Positions 16,813 to 25,321 are shown, counted from the first letter of the stretch. The stretch: 64,000 bases of DNA from Parvularcula sp039818345 (GCA_039818345.1 JBCBUC010000005.1:62001-126000), one strand, 5' to 3'. The notes: generated by a model not told the origin, from the sequence alone. Made by a program: numbers and translations.

Positions 16813-17373
16813 TCAGTGCACCAGCTGCGGCGCGCCAATCTTATCATTGCGGATGGTTTTAGCCACGCCCTGGCACGCGATCAGCGCAATGAAGGCGAGC
16901 GCCGCCGATATCAGGCTGTTGTACCCCGCCATTGAGACCCCGGCCATCCGCCATGCAGCATCGGAACAAGATGGGCTGTCCGCTGGTGCGCTCAGCGAGG
17001 CCAAAAGATCAGTGCTACTGGCTAAGCCCTGACCGCCTGCTGCGCTGCACGTCGCTGGGCCTGGCCAAAAGCCCCATTCAACACCCGCGTGGTAACCAGC
17101 AAGTCCAGTGCTGAAGAGATAAAGCAGCGTCAGAGCACCAAGCGCGGAGGCGAGTGTGCGTTGCCCCGTTCCGAGCTGCGCCAGCACCAAGGTCAGACCG
17201 CCGGCCGCTGCCGCTGCCCAGTGCGCCTCGCGCTGATCGAGGCAAAGCGCGCAGGGCGGTAGACCTCCGACGCGCTCGAACAGATGCGCTCCTGCCAACA
17301 GCAAGAGGCTACCTGCTACGCACACCCCAATGGTCTGGAGCGGGCGCCCAACGATCCCAATGTCCATGCTCAT
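16813..17373 (-). CDS. dsbB: Disulfide bond formation protein DsbB
   Basis: 186-residue, four-helix inner-membrane protein that reoxidises DsbA and passes electrons to quinone. The first periplasmic Cys pair is CALC in PPCALCLDQREAHW; the second involves PATCSA and SCSDAAWR, giving the longer loop seen in alphaproteobacterial members. The start is uncertain: ATG 17373 or 17367, with a GTG at 17409 possible. coq7 follows after 4 nt. Confidence 0.9.
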   Translation of the reverse strand: MSMDIGIVGRPLQTIGVCVAGSLLLLAGAHLFERVGGLPPCALCLDQREAHWAAAAAGGLTLVLAQLGTGQRTLASALGALTLLYLFSTGLAGYHAGVEWGFWPGPATCSAAGGQGLASSTDLLASLSAPADSPSCSDAAWRMAGVSMAGYNSLISAALAFIALIACQGVAKTIRNDKIGAPQLVH

Positions 17374-17439
17374 CTGCCGAGTATGACCGATTTTGGTAAA
17401 AGAGTGCACCGTCAGGCGGTCGCTGCGGCAGGTGGTCGC

Positions 17440-18093
17440 TTACGCCTCGGAACCCCGAAGCATGTCGAGGATAAAAGAAGCAATCGACTCGCCAAGGATA
17501 ATAAGCGCAGCGACCCAAATGAGACCAATGGCCAGACCGGCTAATATCAACAGGCCGTCGCGCTCAAGAAGCCCCACCGACGCAATCGCTACGCCAATGC
17601 CTGGCACCGTGTTGGTGGACGGCAGCGGAACCAGGATGGAGGCTGTGGGGATAAGCATGATGGCGCCGACCACCCGCGCTCCGATGCCTTCTGAGAGAAA
17701 CTGAAGCCGCGGCGCCGCAAGTTTTTCTACGAAGCCAAGATACCGGCGTGTCCGACCAACAACATCTTTGAGACCCGCGACGGGCACTTCGCGACTGGCG
17801 AGCGATTGGGGGAGCCACGGTTCGTGCCGCCCGGCGGCCAGCTGCGCCGCAAGCGCAAGCATGGGCAGGGCAACGACCTGCGGAATGCCGTAGAGGAAGG
17901 GGATGCAGCATGGCAGCGCCAGGATCAAAATCCCCAGGCCAAAGGCGCGCTCTTCGAGGGCACTGATGAGGCCGGCCAGGCTGATCTTGTCTTGACCCTT
18001 GTCGTCTTCTGTTCCGCCAAGGCTGACACGCTCGAGCACATTGGAGAGGAGGACCGTCACACGGGGGATATCGGCGCTTTCTGGGGTCGTCAT
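17440..18093 (-). CDS. ExoD-family membrane protein
   Basis: 217 residues with an ExoD (exopolysaccharide synthesis) signature: SLAGLISALEERAFGLGILILALPCCIPFLYGIPQ split over an amphipathic and a hydrophobic region, then LVPLPSTNTVPG and a C-terminal hydrophobic pair. ExoD was linked to exopolysaccharide and alkaline tolerance in Rhizobium; its chemistry is unknown. ATG 18093 is preceded by AGGA at 6 nt; an earlier in-frame start at 18213 adds 40 residues that do not fit. Same strand as dsbB-coq7. Confidence 0.87.
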   Translation of the reverse strand: MTTPESADIPRVTVLLSNVLERVSLGGTEDDKGQDKISLAGLISALEERAFGLGILILALPCCIPFLYGIPQVVALPMLALAAQLAAGRHEPWLPQSLASREVPVAGLKDVVGRTRRYLGFVEKLAAPRLQFLSEGIGARVVGAIMLIPTASILVPLPSTNTVPGIGVAIASVGLLERDGLLILAGLAIGLIWVAALIILGESIASFILDMLRGSEA

Positions 18094-18206
18094 AACTGGT
18101 CCTGTTGGCAAACAAGCATCGTTAAACGCCCATGGCTGTGAAACCAAGTGCGCAGTGCCCGTCGACGCAAGTTCTATACAGCACGCCAAACGGGCCATGC
18201 TATTGG

Positions 18207-18236
18207 TGGACAATCGTAGGGCGCTTCGCCTATGGG
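18207..18236 (+). promoter_or_regulatory. Putative tRNA-Leu promoter
   Basis: TGGACA (-35) and TATGGG (-10) are separated by 18 bp, with the tRNA starting 12 bp after the -10. The segment before the -10 (GCTTCGCC) resembles that of the rpoB and rpsL candidates. Confidence 0.45.
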
Positions 18237-18247
18237 CTGTCGCCTCG

Positions 18248-18334
18248 GCGGGTGTGGCGGAATTGGTAGACGCGCCGGATTCAAAATCCGGTTCTGGAGA
18301 CAGAGTGTCGGTTCGAGCCCGACCACCCGTACCA
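18248..18334 (+). tRNA. tRNA-Leu (anticodon CAA)
   Basis: An 87-nt cloverleaf with long variable arm. The 7-bp acceptor stem GCGGGTG pairs with CACCCGT (one G-U). The anticodon stem is CCGGA/TCCGG around TTCAAAA, giving anticodon CAA for UUG codons. The T arm contains GGTTCGAGCCC, and the CCA end is encoded (ACCA). Confidence 0.97.
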
Positions 18335-18466
18335 AACGACAGATCGTCCTAGCGTTCTGTCGTTCAGCGCCCTCGCGCCTTTATTTGTCCAAAAGATATG
18401 AGGCTGTTAGCCTGGAATTGTGCGCGGGGATTGCCACATCCCCTAACGCAGACCGAGGAGAACCGG

Positions 18467-18676
18467 ATGACCAACCATCCCCCAAGTTTGGATGAAGAGG
18501 CACTTCGTCGGCTCATCGAGGCCACCGTGTCAGCAGCCGGTGAGACCGATCCTAGCACCCTGCCGCACGCCGTGCGGCGCCAATTGGAAGGCCGAGCCAC
18601 TGGCACTTTGGATGTTGATGCAGCGATTGCCGACGTTTTGCGCAACCTGAAGAAGCCGGCGCCTCGAGGCTCTTAA
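18467..18676 (+). CDS. Small conserved-looking protein, function unknown
   Basis: 69 residues, soluble: MTNHPPSLDEEALRRL, then SAAGETDPSTLPHAVRRQ and a C-terminal helix VDAAIADVLRNLKK. I do not recognise the family. ATG 18467 is chosen over an earlier in-frame ATG (18398) because GAGGAG lies 6 nt upstream. It lies between tRNA-Leu and the M23 peptidase gene, on the same strand. Confidence 0.7.
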   Translation: MTNHPPSLDEEALRRLIEATVSAAGETDPSTLPHAVRRQLEGRATGTLDVDAAIADVLRNLKKPAPRGS

Positions 18677-18734
18677 CTTTCAAGAGGCATAATGCTTGAG
18701 CGGGCATCGCCGATGCACGAAAAGCAGGGCAATT

Positions 18735-20045
18735 ATGCGCAATCGGTCCATCTTTTTCGCGTTGACGCTGGCCATCTCGATGGCGCTCCCGATGTCGTCT
18801 GCGAAGGCCGAGGCGATCGATATCCGTGAGCTGTGGGTAGGACCGGATGCCATGCCCGCTGACAGTCTGTTCGAAGCGCATCTTGCGTACCGCAAAGCGC
18901 TCGCGTTCACGATCGAGCCCGTGCTTCCCGGCGAATCGCTGCCCGAGCTCCTGCGGCGCGTCCGTCTCACGCCCGATGATGCTGACCTCATTGCAGCGAC
19001 GTTTTTTGCCGAGGCAGGGATCGAAGCACTGCCCGAAGAAACATCGGTGCGGCTGAAGTTCCACGAACTTAATGCGTCAACGGAGCAACTCGCTTCGGGC
19101 GGTTATTTTCAAGGTCTCGAAGAAATGGAGATCTTGGTTCCGCCCAACCGCGTCATCTCGCTGCGGCGTGAACCACAAGGCTTTGTTGCATCAACCCGGT
19201 TGGTGGACATCGAGCGCCGATTTGTGGCCGCTGCTGGGGAGATCAATGTCAGCCTCTTCGCCTCGGCCCTCGGTGCAGGTGTTCCGCGCGATATGATGAT
19301 CCGTTTCGCCGATATCTTTGCGTTTGACGTCGATTTCTCGCGGGATATCCATCGCGGCGATCGCTTTGAGATCGTCTATGAGATGCGCTTTGACCAGGAA
19401 GGCCGGGAGGTTGCGCCAGGGGATATTCTGTTCGCTGCGCTTTCTTGGAAAAGCGGCGCCAGTCAGCGGCGCTATTATCTCTTTGCTCCAGAAGGGGAGG
19501 AGGGGCGTTACTTCGACGAAACGGGCCGTAATCCTCGAACCCAGTTGATGAAGACCCCGATTAATGGCGCACGGATCAGCTCTGGATTTGGTCGCCGTAC
19601 CCATCCCATCCTTGGCTATGACAAAGATCATCAAGGCGTCGACTTTGCCGCGCCGAGGGGAACACCGATCATGGCGACGGGTGATGGCGAGGTGGCGATT
19701 TCTGGGCCGCGGGGGAGTTTTGGAAATTACATCCGGCTGCGTCACACTGGCGGGTATGAAACGGCTTATGCGCATCTTGATCGCATTGCCCCATCCGTCC
19801 GTCCTGGCCGTCAGGTGCAGCAAGGAGACGTTATTGGCTATGTTGGGTCCACGGGACGGTCGACCGGGCCCCACTTGCATTATGAGGTTCTTTTCGAAGG
19901 CAAGCCGCAAAACCCACAAACGGTGAAAGTTGCGGTCGGTGAAACCTTGATCGGTCCCTCAAAATCACGCTTCACGGTGAGCCGTGATGTGGCCGACCGT
20001 TTGCGCGTTGCGCCCTTCGCTGTGACGGATAGTGCCGAGCGGTAA
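18735..20045 (+). CDS. M23 (LytM-type) peptidase, exported
   Basis: 436 residues with a signal peptide (1-24, ending SSAKAEA). The C-terminal M23 domain starts near residue 280 with GFGRRTHPILGY. The zinc ligands are His299 and Asp303 (HQGVDF) and His382 of the HLH motif at 380-382, so all catalytic residues are present. Such enzymes cut peptide cross-links in peptidoglycan, or regulate amidases. The N-terminal 250 residues carry an OapA/LysM-like region. ATG 18735 gives a proper signal peptide; the ATG at 18696 does not. Confidence 0.9.
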   Translation: MRNRSIFFALTLAISMALPMSSAKAEAIDIRELWVGPDAMPADSLFEAHLAYRKALAFTIEPVLPGESLPELLRRVRLTPDDADLIAATFFAEAGIEALPEETSVRLKFHELNASTEQLASGGYFQGLEEMEILVPPNRVISLRREPQGFVASTRLVDIERRFVAAAGEINVSLFASALGAGVPRDMMIRFADIFAFDVDFSRDIHRGDRFEIVYEMRFDQEGREVAPGDILFAALSWKSGASQRRYYLFAPEGEEGRYFDETGRNPRTQLMKTPINGARISSGFGRRTHPILGYDKDHQGVDFAAPRGTPIMATGDGEVAISGPRGSFGNYIRLRHTGGYETAYAHLDRIAPSVRPGRQVQQGDVIGYVGSTGRSTGPHLHYEVLFEGKPQNPQTVKVAVGETLIGPSKSRFTVSRDVADRLRVAPFAVTDSAER

Positions 20046-20098
20046 CCGCTAGGCGCTCATTTGCTCCGTTATCGACGAAAAAAGGGAGGCGCGAGCCG

Positions 20099-20710
20099 AT
20101 GTCTGAAAATCTTGAAGTGCAATTTGCTTCCTTGCTCGCGTCGCGGCTTTGCCACGACCTGGTCAATCCCGCTGGCGCTCTTAGCACGGCCCTCGATGTG
20201 CTCGAGAATGAGAGCGATCCTGACATGCTCGCCCACGCCAAGTCGTTGATGAACGAAAGCTCTGCCAGGATGCTCTCGGTGATTGAGTTTGCGCGTCTGG
20301 CCTATGGAGCATCAGGCGGCGATGGTCATCTTGATACGGATTCTCTCCGCGTTGTGAGCGAGAAGCTCTACGGATTTTTGAAACCCGAGCTTGTGTGGAA
20401 CTTATCACCCCGCACGCTGATGAAGGCCGATGCCCGCATCCTTCTCAACCTGCTGCTGAGCTGTGAGCGCGTAGCGCCTCGCGCTGGCTCTGTGGTGACC
20501 GTTGACCCTGCCGGTGATCTTTTCATCGTCACAGCTGCCGGGAAGCGAGCGGCGGTGCCCGAGGACATGCTGTCTGTTCTGCAAGGAGAAGGGGACACAG
20601 AGGAGCCAAAGCTGATGCCTGCACGGTTGGCCAATCGGCTCGCGAACGCCGCTGGGCGGCGTATCTTGGTCGAGAACGGTGAGGAAATGGCCAAGATACT
20701 CTTGGCGTGA
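20099..20710 (+). CDS. chpT: Histidine phosphotransferase ChpT
   Basis: 203 residues. The phospho-accepting His19 is in SRLCHDLVNPAGA; the second half resembles a degenerate ATPase domain, as in Caulobacter ChpT. ChpT relays phosphate from the CckA kinase to CtrA and CpdR to control cell-cycle genes or motility in alphaproteobacteria. It follows the M23 peptidase gene by 53 nt and precedes a single-domain receiver gene. The ATG is preceded by GGGAGGCGCGAGCCG. Confidence 0.93.
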   Translation: MSENLEVQFASLLASRLCHDLVNPAGALSTALDVLENESDPDMLAHAKSLMNESSARMLSVIEFARLAYGASGGDGHLDTDSLRVVSEKLYGFLKPELVWNLSPRTLMKADARILLNLLLSCERVAPRAGSVVTVDPAGDLFIVTAAGKRAAVPEDMLSVLQGEGDTEEPKLMPARLANRLANAAGRRILVENGEEMAKILLA

Positions 20711-20721
20711 AAGAAGACTTT

Positions 20722-20758
20722 ATTGATTAAAAGGTGATGTATCACCTTAACTATCAAT
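20722..20758. repeat. Long imperfect inverted repeat downstream of chpT
   Basis: ATTGAT and AGGTGAT on the left mirror ATCACCT and ATCAAT on the right, with AAGGTGA-TGTA-TCACCTT at the core. It lies 11 bp past the chpT stop, 51 bp before the receiver gene. A transcription terminator, attenuator or repressor site are all possible. Confidence 0.55.
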
Positions 20759-20809
20759 AGACCGTGACACAACTACGACCTCCCGGTACTTCTGAGGAGG
20801 ATCGGGGAT

Positions 20810-21184
20810 TTGAGACGTTGTGTCGTGGTCGAAGACGCCGAACTCGTGGGGAGCGTTTTGGGCGCTCAGTTGACCGAATGGGGCTGGGAGACGGTCATCG
20901 CGAACAGGCCTGATGAAGCGCTGGAGATGATGAGCATAGCCGCCACCAATATCGTGCTCCTCGACTGGGACTTACCCAACCTTGGGGCTCTCGATGTCCT
21001 GGCCGGTATGGCGCCCATGCCTGATGATCAGCGGCCGCATGTTCTTATCATGATGGCGGAATGCGATCCCAAGCAAATTGCTCTCGCCCGGGAAGCAGGG
21101 GTGACGGACACTCTTGAAAAACCGATTGACCATCACGCCCTTAAGAGCGCCCTCGAACGATCGCTCGCATCCTGCGCTGCTTGA
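20810..21184 (+). CDS. Single-domain response regulator (receiver)
   Basis: 124 residues forming one receiver domain and no output domain. Acidic pocket Glu8/Asp9, phosphoacceptor Asp52 in LLDWDLP, and Lys in LEKPI near residue 103. The usual Thr/Ser after beta-4 is replaced (IMMAEC), a mild divergence. The start codon is TTG 20810 with GAGGAG upstream; a later GTG would remove beta-1. Being next to chpT, it may take part in the CckA-ChpT relay, but it is not an obvious CpdR. Confidence 0.82.
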   Translation: MRRCVVVEDAELVGSVLGAQLTEWGWETVIANRPDEALEMMSIAATNIVLLDWDLPNLGALDVLAGMAPMPDDQRPHVLIMMAECDPKQIALAREAGVTDTLEKPIDHHALKSALERSLASCAA

Positions 21185-21187
21185 TCT

Positions 21188-21691
21188 TTACGGCGAAGGG
21201 ATGAGCCTGATGCCGCGCTGAAGAAGCCGCAAGGCAGTGCGGGCCGCATGCATGCGCACAAGGTCGCGCGAGGTGTCTGGAAAGAGGCGTCGTTCCGCAC
21301 GGATACCAAAAGGTCCTCCGAGGGCGAACCAAACGAGCCCGACAGGCTTTTGCGCGGTCCCGCCGCCGGGACCCGCCACGCCCGTTACCGCCACAGATAT
21401 ATCCGCACCCGAACGGGCAAGTGCGCCTGCTGCCATCGCTTCGGCGACCTGCCTGCTAACAGCGCCATGGGCCCTGATGAGTTCGGGCGGAATTCCTAAA
21501 AGATCCTGCTTGGCTTCGTTGGCATAGGTCACAAACCCATAAGTGAACGCCGCCGACGAGCCTGGCACACTGGTGAGCGCTGCCGAGACGAGGCCGCCCG
21601 TGCATGATTCTGCGGTTACCGCGGTCAAGCCTTCTGATGCAGCTTGTGTCACCACGGCTTCGGCAAGCCTCTGGCTGGTTGGATCCATCAT
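21188..21691 (-). CDS. pncC: CinA-family nicotinamide-nucleotide amidohydrolase
   Basis: 167 residues forming only the C-terminal CinA (PncC) domain. Motifs: TAESCTGGLVSAALT, GSSAAFTYGFVTYAN and TGVAGPGG. The enzyme deamidates NMN to recycle NAD breakdown products; the competence-damage N-domain is absent. It overlaps the end of ispDF by 4 nt (ATGA), the usual alphaproteobacterial pairing, so the two are co-translated. Confidence 0.92.
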   Translation of the reverse strand: MMDPTSQRLAEAVVTQAASEGLTAVTAESCTGGLVSAALTSVPGSSAAFTYGFVTYANEAKQDLLGIPPELIRAHGAVSRQVAEAMAAGALARSGADISVAVTGVAGPGGGTAQKPVGLVWFALGGPFGIRAERRLFPDTSRDLVRMHAARTALRLLQRGIRLIPSP

Positions 21692-22851
21692 GTGGCGGCG
21701 GGAAGTCCGATGGTGGCCACCGCTTGCGCAGCGATGCCTTCTCCGCGGCCAGTAAACCCAAGTTTCTCCGTGGTCGTTGCTTTGACCGCAACGCGTCCAA
21801 CATCGACGTCCATGAGCTCTGCCAAGACCTGGCGCATGGTCTCACGGTGAGGGCCCACCTTGGGCGCCTCGCAAATGATGGTCACGTCGCAATGGAGGAT
21901 TTTGCCGCCACGAGCACGCACCCGGTCGGCAGCATGACGCAAGAAGACTTCCGACGCAGCGCCTTTCCATTGGGGGTCACTGGGCGGAAAATGCGCGCCG
22001 ATATCTCCCTCAGCGATCGCGCCATAAATCGCATCAGTGAGCGTGTGCATGGCAACATCGGCGTCGGAGTGGCCTTTGAGCTTCGCTGTATGCGGAATAT
22101 CGACGCCGCACAGGGTGACGTGATCGCCAGGTTCGAAAGCGTGCACGTCAAAGCCTGAACCAATCCGTGTCTCGAGCGGACGGTCGATGATGCGTTCTGC
22201 CAAGGCAAAGTCCTCCGGCCTGGTGATTTTCATGTTCGTGCCAAGATCTTCAACCAAGGTCACATCAAGGCCTGCAGCTTCAAGCAGCGATGCATCATCC
22301 GTCATATCCTGGCGATCGGAGAATTGGCGGTGAACGGAGAGTATCGTGGCAAAACCGAAACCTTGGGGTGTTTGTGCCCGCCAAAGACCTTGTCGCGGAA
22401 CCGTTTCAGCAATCGCTTCTTGGCCATTATCGCGCTTGAGTGTGTCGCTTACCGGAACGGCTGCGATCGCACCGTCAGCGTGATCGAGTGCGGCGATCAC
22501 ACGCTCGATTGTTTGGGCAGTGACGAATGGCCGGGCAGCATCGTGAATCAAAACGGTCTCTGGCGCATCGTTCGCGAGGGCTTCGAGCCCCTTCAGAACC
22601 GAGCCCTGGCGCTCAGCGTCGCCAATCACAGGGGGCAGGACCTTCGATAATCCTTCGGCTGCTTGGGCAAACCTGTCATCTTGGCCTTCGGCGATCACCA
22701 CTTGGATCCGATCGATGAGTGGGTGGTCGTTGAAGGCGCGAAGCGTCCGACGGAGCACAGGTTCGCCGGCGAGGAGCTGATATTGTTTGGGGACGGCGCC
22801 GCCCGCTCGGGCACCTTTCCCGGCAGCGACGATAAGAGCGGCATGAGACAT
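21688..22851 (-). CDS. ispDF: Bifunctional IspD/IspF (MEP pathway)
   Basis: 387 residues. N-terminal IspD (about 1-225) with AAGKGARAGGAVPKQY makes CDP-methylerythritol. C-terminal IspF (about 230-387) with GFDVHAF, GHSDADV and TTEKLGFTGRGEG closes the ring to the cyclodiphosphate. The metal ligands are the Asp and His of DVH and a His in the GHSD region. The fusion is a regular alphaproteobacterial form. Overlaps cinA by 4 nt. It is transcribed away from the 22998 gene. Confidence 0.96.
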   Translation of the reverse strand: MSHAALIVAAGKGARAGGAVPKQYQLLAGEPVLRRTLRAFNDHPLIDRIQVVIAEGQDDRFAQAAEGLSKVLPPVIGDAERQGSVLKGLEALANDAPETVLIHDAARPFVTAQTIERVIAALDHADGAIAAVPVSDTLKRDNGQEAIAETVPRQGLWRAQTPQGFGFATILSVHRQFSDRQDMTDDASLLEAAGLDVTLVEDLGTNMKITRPEDFALAERIIDRPLETRIGSGFDVHAFEPGDHVTLCGVDIPHTAKLKGHSDADVAMHTLTDAIYGAIAEGDIGAHFPPSDPQWKGAASEVFLRHAADRVRARGGKILHCDVTIICEAPKVGPHRETMRQVLAELMDVDVGRVAVKATTTEKLGFTGRGEGIAAQAVATIGLPAAT

Positions 22852-22997
22852 CCCGGCCCTTTTGCAAGCTCCGCCTCACCCTGCAATCGCTTCTTTGTGC
22901 GGTGTTTTGCGTTTGTTGCGTTGCAGCGCAGCACGAGTGACTCGCCAGACTACTAAAAAATCGCTAACGTGCAGCCGGGAACCATAGAAACGACACC

Positions 22998-24137
22998 ATG
23001 AGCTTGATTGGCAGCATTATCCGGGGCCTCATTTGGGCTGTGTTGATCACGGCCGTGGCCGCGTTGGTTGGTGCTGTTGCGGCGGTGTTTGGTTGCGAAA
23101 GCGGCGGCTGCCAAGCCTTTGTTCCTTTTTCTGAATTGATGATGGAACCAGCGCCGGGCTTGAATGGAAGCGTGCCCACGGTGGCCGTTTTAGGCGGCAT
23201 TCTCTTTTTTGGGCTGTTCATCGTTTTAACGCCGCGCGACCCCGTCACGATCCTTGCGTTTATTTTCGCGATTTTGATCGGCTTTATAGGCTTCCTTCTC
23301 GGTTTACCGCGTTCGGCGCTTGTCGAACCCACGTCCGATCCGATGGTGGAACCAGAGCCTATTCCTGAAGAGGTCTTGCCCGAGATCATTCCTGAGGCTG
23401 ATCCGTTGCCGGAGCTACCGCCGGAACCAACGTGCCAGTCGGGCGAGTTCTACAACGGCGTTGCCTGCATGCCTTGCGAGGAAACCAAGCTCGAGACAGC
23501 GAAGGCGTCGCTTGCATTCGAAGCAGTGGAGACCAGGGCTTACTGGACCTACGCGCGGGCAGGCATGGTCAACGTGGATGGCAAAAACATCGCCACAACG
23601 AGCTTCGTTGCCGACCTTGCGGTGGATGAGCAGCTTTGCGACGCGCCGGCGGTTTTGGTGCTTGGCTCCGCTTCCTCCGACGGGGAGCGCGCCCGGAACG
23701 AAAAGCGTGCGCAGGACCGGGCCAACAATTTGGCCGACGCGGTTCGGGCCGCGTGCGGCGCCGATGCCAATGTCATCTCCATGAGCCTTGGCCAGTCCGA
23801 GGCGCAAGTCGACGCGGCGGTCGATCGCTCCGTGACGATCGTTAAGCTCAACCCTGTCGACGGTGCGGCGGTGACCCCCGAGCTTCTTTACAGCGAACTT
23901 GGTCATGCGCTGGCGAATGGCGAGCCTTCAAGCCCGCTGATCGAACGCCGACCCGTTTTCACCAAGCCGTGGATTGGCGCGAAAGGTGAGGCCTTGTCGA
24001 TTGAGGTGAAGAGGCGGCCGATGGTCCGCAGCGTGTCCTTGGCGAAGGGTGCACCTGATAGCTGCCAACTTGGTGAGCTCTCTGAGCTAGAGATCGAGCC
24101 TCAAGGGCTTGACCAATCCTCCACAATTCCCCAGTAG
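22998..24137 (+). CDS. Three-TM envelope protein with OmpA-like tail
   Basis: 379 residues. Hydrophobic segments at about 6-31, 60-80 and 84-103; then a Pro/Glu-rich linker (110-143: VEPEPIPEEVLPE and similar), a small Cys cluster (PTCQSGEF and CMPC), and a soluble domain with LVLGSASSDGERARNEKRAQ and RANNLADAVRAACG that loosely recalls OmpA-type peptidoglycan-binding domains. I do not recognise the whole protein. It lies directly upstream of rplJ on the same strand, where rplK-rplA usually sit, and is separated by 174 nt. Confidence 0.7.
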   Translation: MSLIGSIIRGLIWAVLITAVAALVGAVAAVFGCESGGCQAFVPFSELMMEPAPGLNGSVPTVAVLGGILFFGLFIVLTPRDPVTILAFIFAILIGFIGFLLGLPRSALVEPTSDPMVEPEPIPEEVLPEIIPEADPLPELPPEPTCQSGEFYNGVACMPCEETKLETAKASLAFEAVETRAYWTYARAGMVNVDGKNIATTSFVADLAVDEQLCDAPAVLVLGSASSDGERARNEKRAQDRANNLADAVRAACGADANVISMSLGQSEAQVDAAVDRSVTIVKLNPVDGAAVTPELLYSELGHALANGEPSSPLIERRPVFTKPWIGAKGEALSIEVKRRPMVRSVSLAKGAPDSCQLGELSELEIEPQGLDQSSTIPQ

Positions 24138-24173
24138 GCGAACTTCGCGCAGGAACTGCGCCACGTCGAAGAC

Positions 24174-24198
24174 CATAGGCACCCTTTTAAGACCTATG
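24174..24198 (+). promoter_or_regulatory. Inverted repeat in the rplJ leader region
   Basis: CATAGG pairs with CCTATG around a 13-base loop, 114 nt before rplJ. L10 leaders in many bacteria form structures that L10 binds to repress its own operon, but I cannot match this one to a known leader. Confidence 0.35.
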
Positions 24199-24311
24199 CA
24201 GACGGGACAATCGGCCCTCTGGGCGCCGCGCCAGGCTTGATGCCGCGCCGCGCTTACTCTTCGTCTTGGTGTGTCTTCACGCGCCTCTAGAAGTTTTGAC
24301 GGAGAGCCTTG

Positions 24312-24833
24312 ATGCCCCTCACTCGGGAACAAAAGAGCGACCAGGTCGTTTGGTTTGAAAACGTGCTCAACGATAATGAAGTCGTTGTGGTGATGAAGAA
24401 TGCTGGCCTCACCGTGGCTGAGGTCTCGGAGCTTCGGACGCAAATGCGCGAAGCTGGCGGCGGGGTGAAGGTGGTGAAGAACCGCCTCGCTAAAATCGCC
24501 ATCGGTGATCGTCCGGGTTCGGAAGTTAAAGAGCTCTTCACCGGCCCAACGGTGATCGCTTACTCAGAAGATCCTGTGACGGCACCAAAAGTCATCGTTA
24601 AATGGGCCAAGGATAACGACAGTCTCGAAATCCTCGGCGCCCTGATGGGTGACACCGCGCTCGATGCTGCTGGCGTTGATGATCTCTCCAAGATGCCGTC
24701 GCGCGAAGAAATCATTGCCTCGATTGTCGGCCAGCTTATGGCGCCTGGCGCGAACATCGCCTCGGCGATCACTGCTCCGGCAACGAACCTTGCCTCTATC
24801 ACCAAAACCTTGGCCGAGCGCGAAGACGCGTAA
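24312..24833 (+). CDS. rplJ: Ribosomal protein L10
   Basis: 173 residues, base of the L7/L12 stalk. Family segments VVMKNAGLTVAEVSELR, KVVKNRLAKIA and GPTVIAYS are present, with the C-terminal L12-binding helix at about 140-172. ATG 24312 is used rather than the adjacent TTG 24309; GGAGAG lies 5 nt upstream. L10 is usually the autoregulator of its operon. rplK and rplA are not upstream here. Confidence 0.97.
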   Translation: MPLTREQKSDQVVWFENVLNDNEVVVVMKNAGLTVAEVSELRTQMREAGGGVKVVKNRLAKIAIGDRPGSEVKELFTGPTVIAYSEDPVTAPKVIVKWAKDNDSLEILGALMGDTALDAAGVDDLSKMPSREEIIASIVGQLMAPGANIASAITAPATNLASITKTLAEREDA

Positions 24834-24878
24834 CGCCCACCTTAACTCTTCTCAGATCGATCGAAAGGAACTCATCCC

Positions 24879-25262
24879 ATGGCAGACATCAAAGCTCTCG
24901 CTGAACAACTCGTTGGCCTCACACTGCTCGAAGCCAATGAACTTAAAAATCTCCTCAAAGACGAATACGGCATCGAGCCTGCGGCAGGCGGCGCTGTGAT
25001 GATGGCTGGTCCTGCAGGCGGCGGCGACGCTGGCGCAGCAGCTGAAGAGAAAACCGAATTTGACGTGATCCTCACCTCAGCTGGTGAGAAGAAAATCAAC
25101 GTCATTAAAGAGGTTCGCGGTATCACTGGTCTTGGCCTCAAAGAAGCCAAGGAACTGGTCGAAGGTGCACCGAAGCCCGTCAAAGAGGGCGTCTCCAAAG
25201 ACGAAGCAGAAGAGCTCAAAGGCAAGCTCGAAGCAGCAGGTGCTGGCGTCGAAGTGAAGTAA
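24879..25262 (+). CDS. rplL: Ribosomal protein L7/L12
   Basis: 127 residues: N-terminal dimerisation helices, an Ala/Gly-rich hinge (about 38-55), and the factor-binding C-terminal domain with EKTEFDVILTSAGEKKINVIK and GLGLKEAKELVEGAPK. It recruits elongation factors to the ribosome. It follows rplJ by 45 nt and ends before a strong terminator, so rpoBC are expressed separately here. Confidence 0.97.
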   Translation: MADIKALAEQLVGLTLLEANELKNLLKDEYGIEPAAGGAVMMAGPAGGGDAGAAAEEKTEFDVILTSAGEKKINVIKEVRGITGLGLKEAKELVEGAPKPVKEGVSKDEAEELKGKLEAAGAGVEVK

Positions 25263-25284
25263 CGCTCATCGCTCACCGATGATG

Positions 25285-25321
25285 AACCCCGCGCGGCGAC
25301 AAACGCCCCGCGGGGTTTTTT
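25285..25321 (+). terminator. Intrinsic terminator after rplL
   Basis: AACCCCGCG pairs with CGCGGGGTT across a 15-base loop and runs into six or more T residues. Confidence 0.88.
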
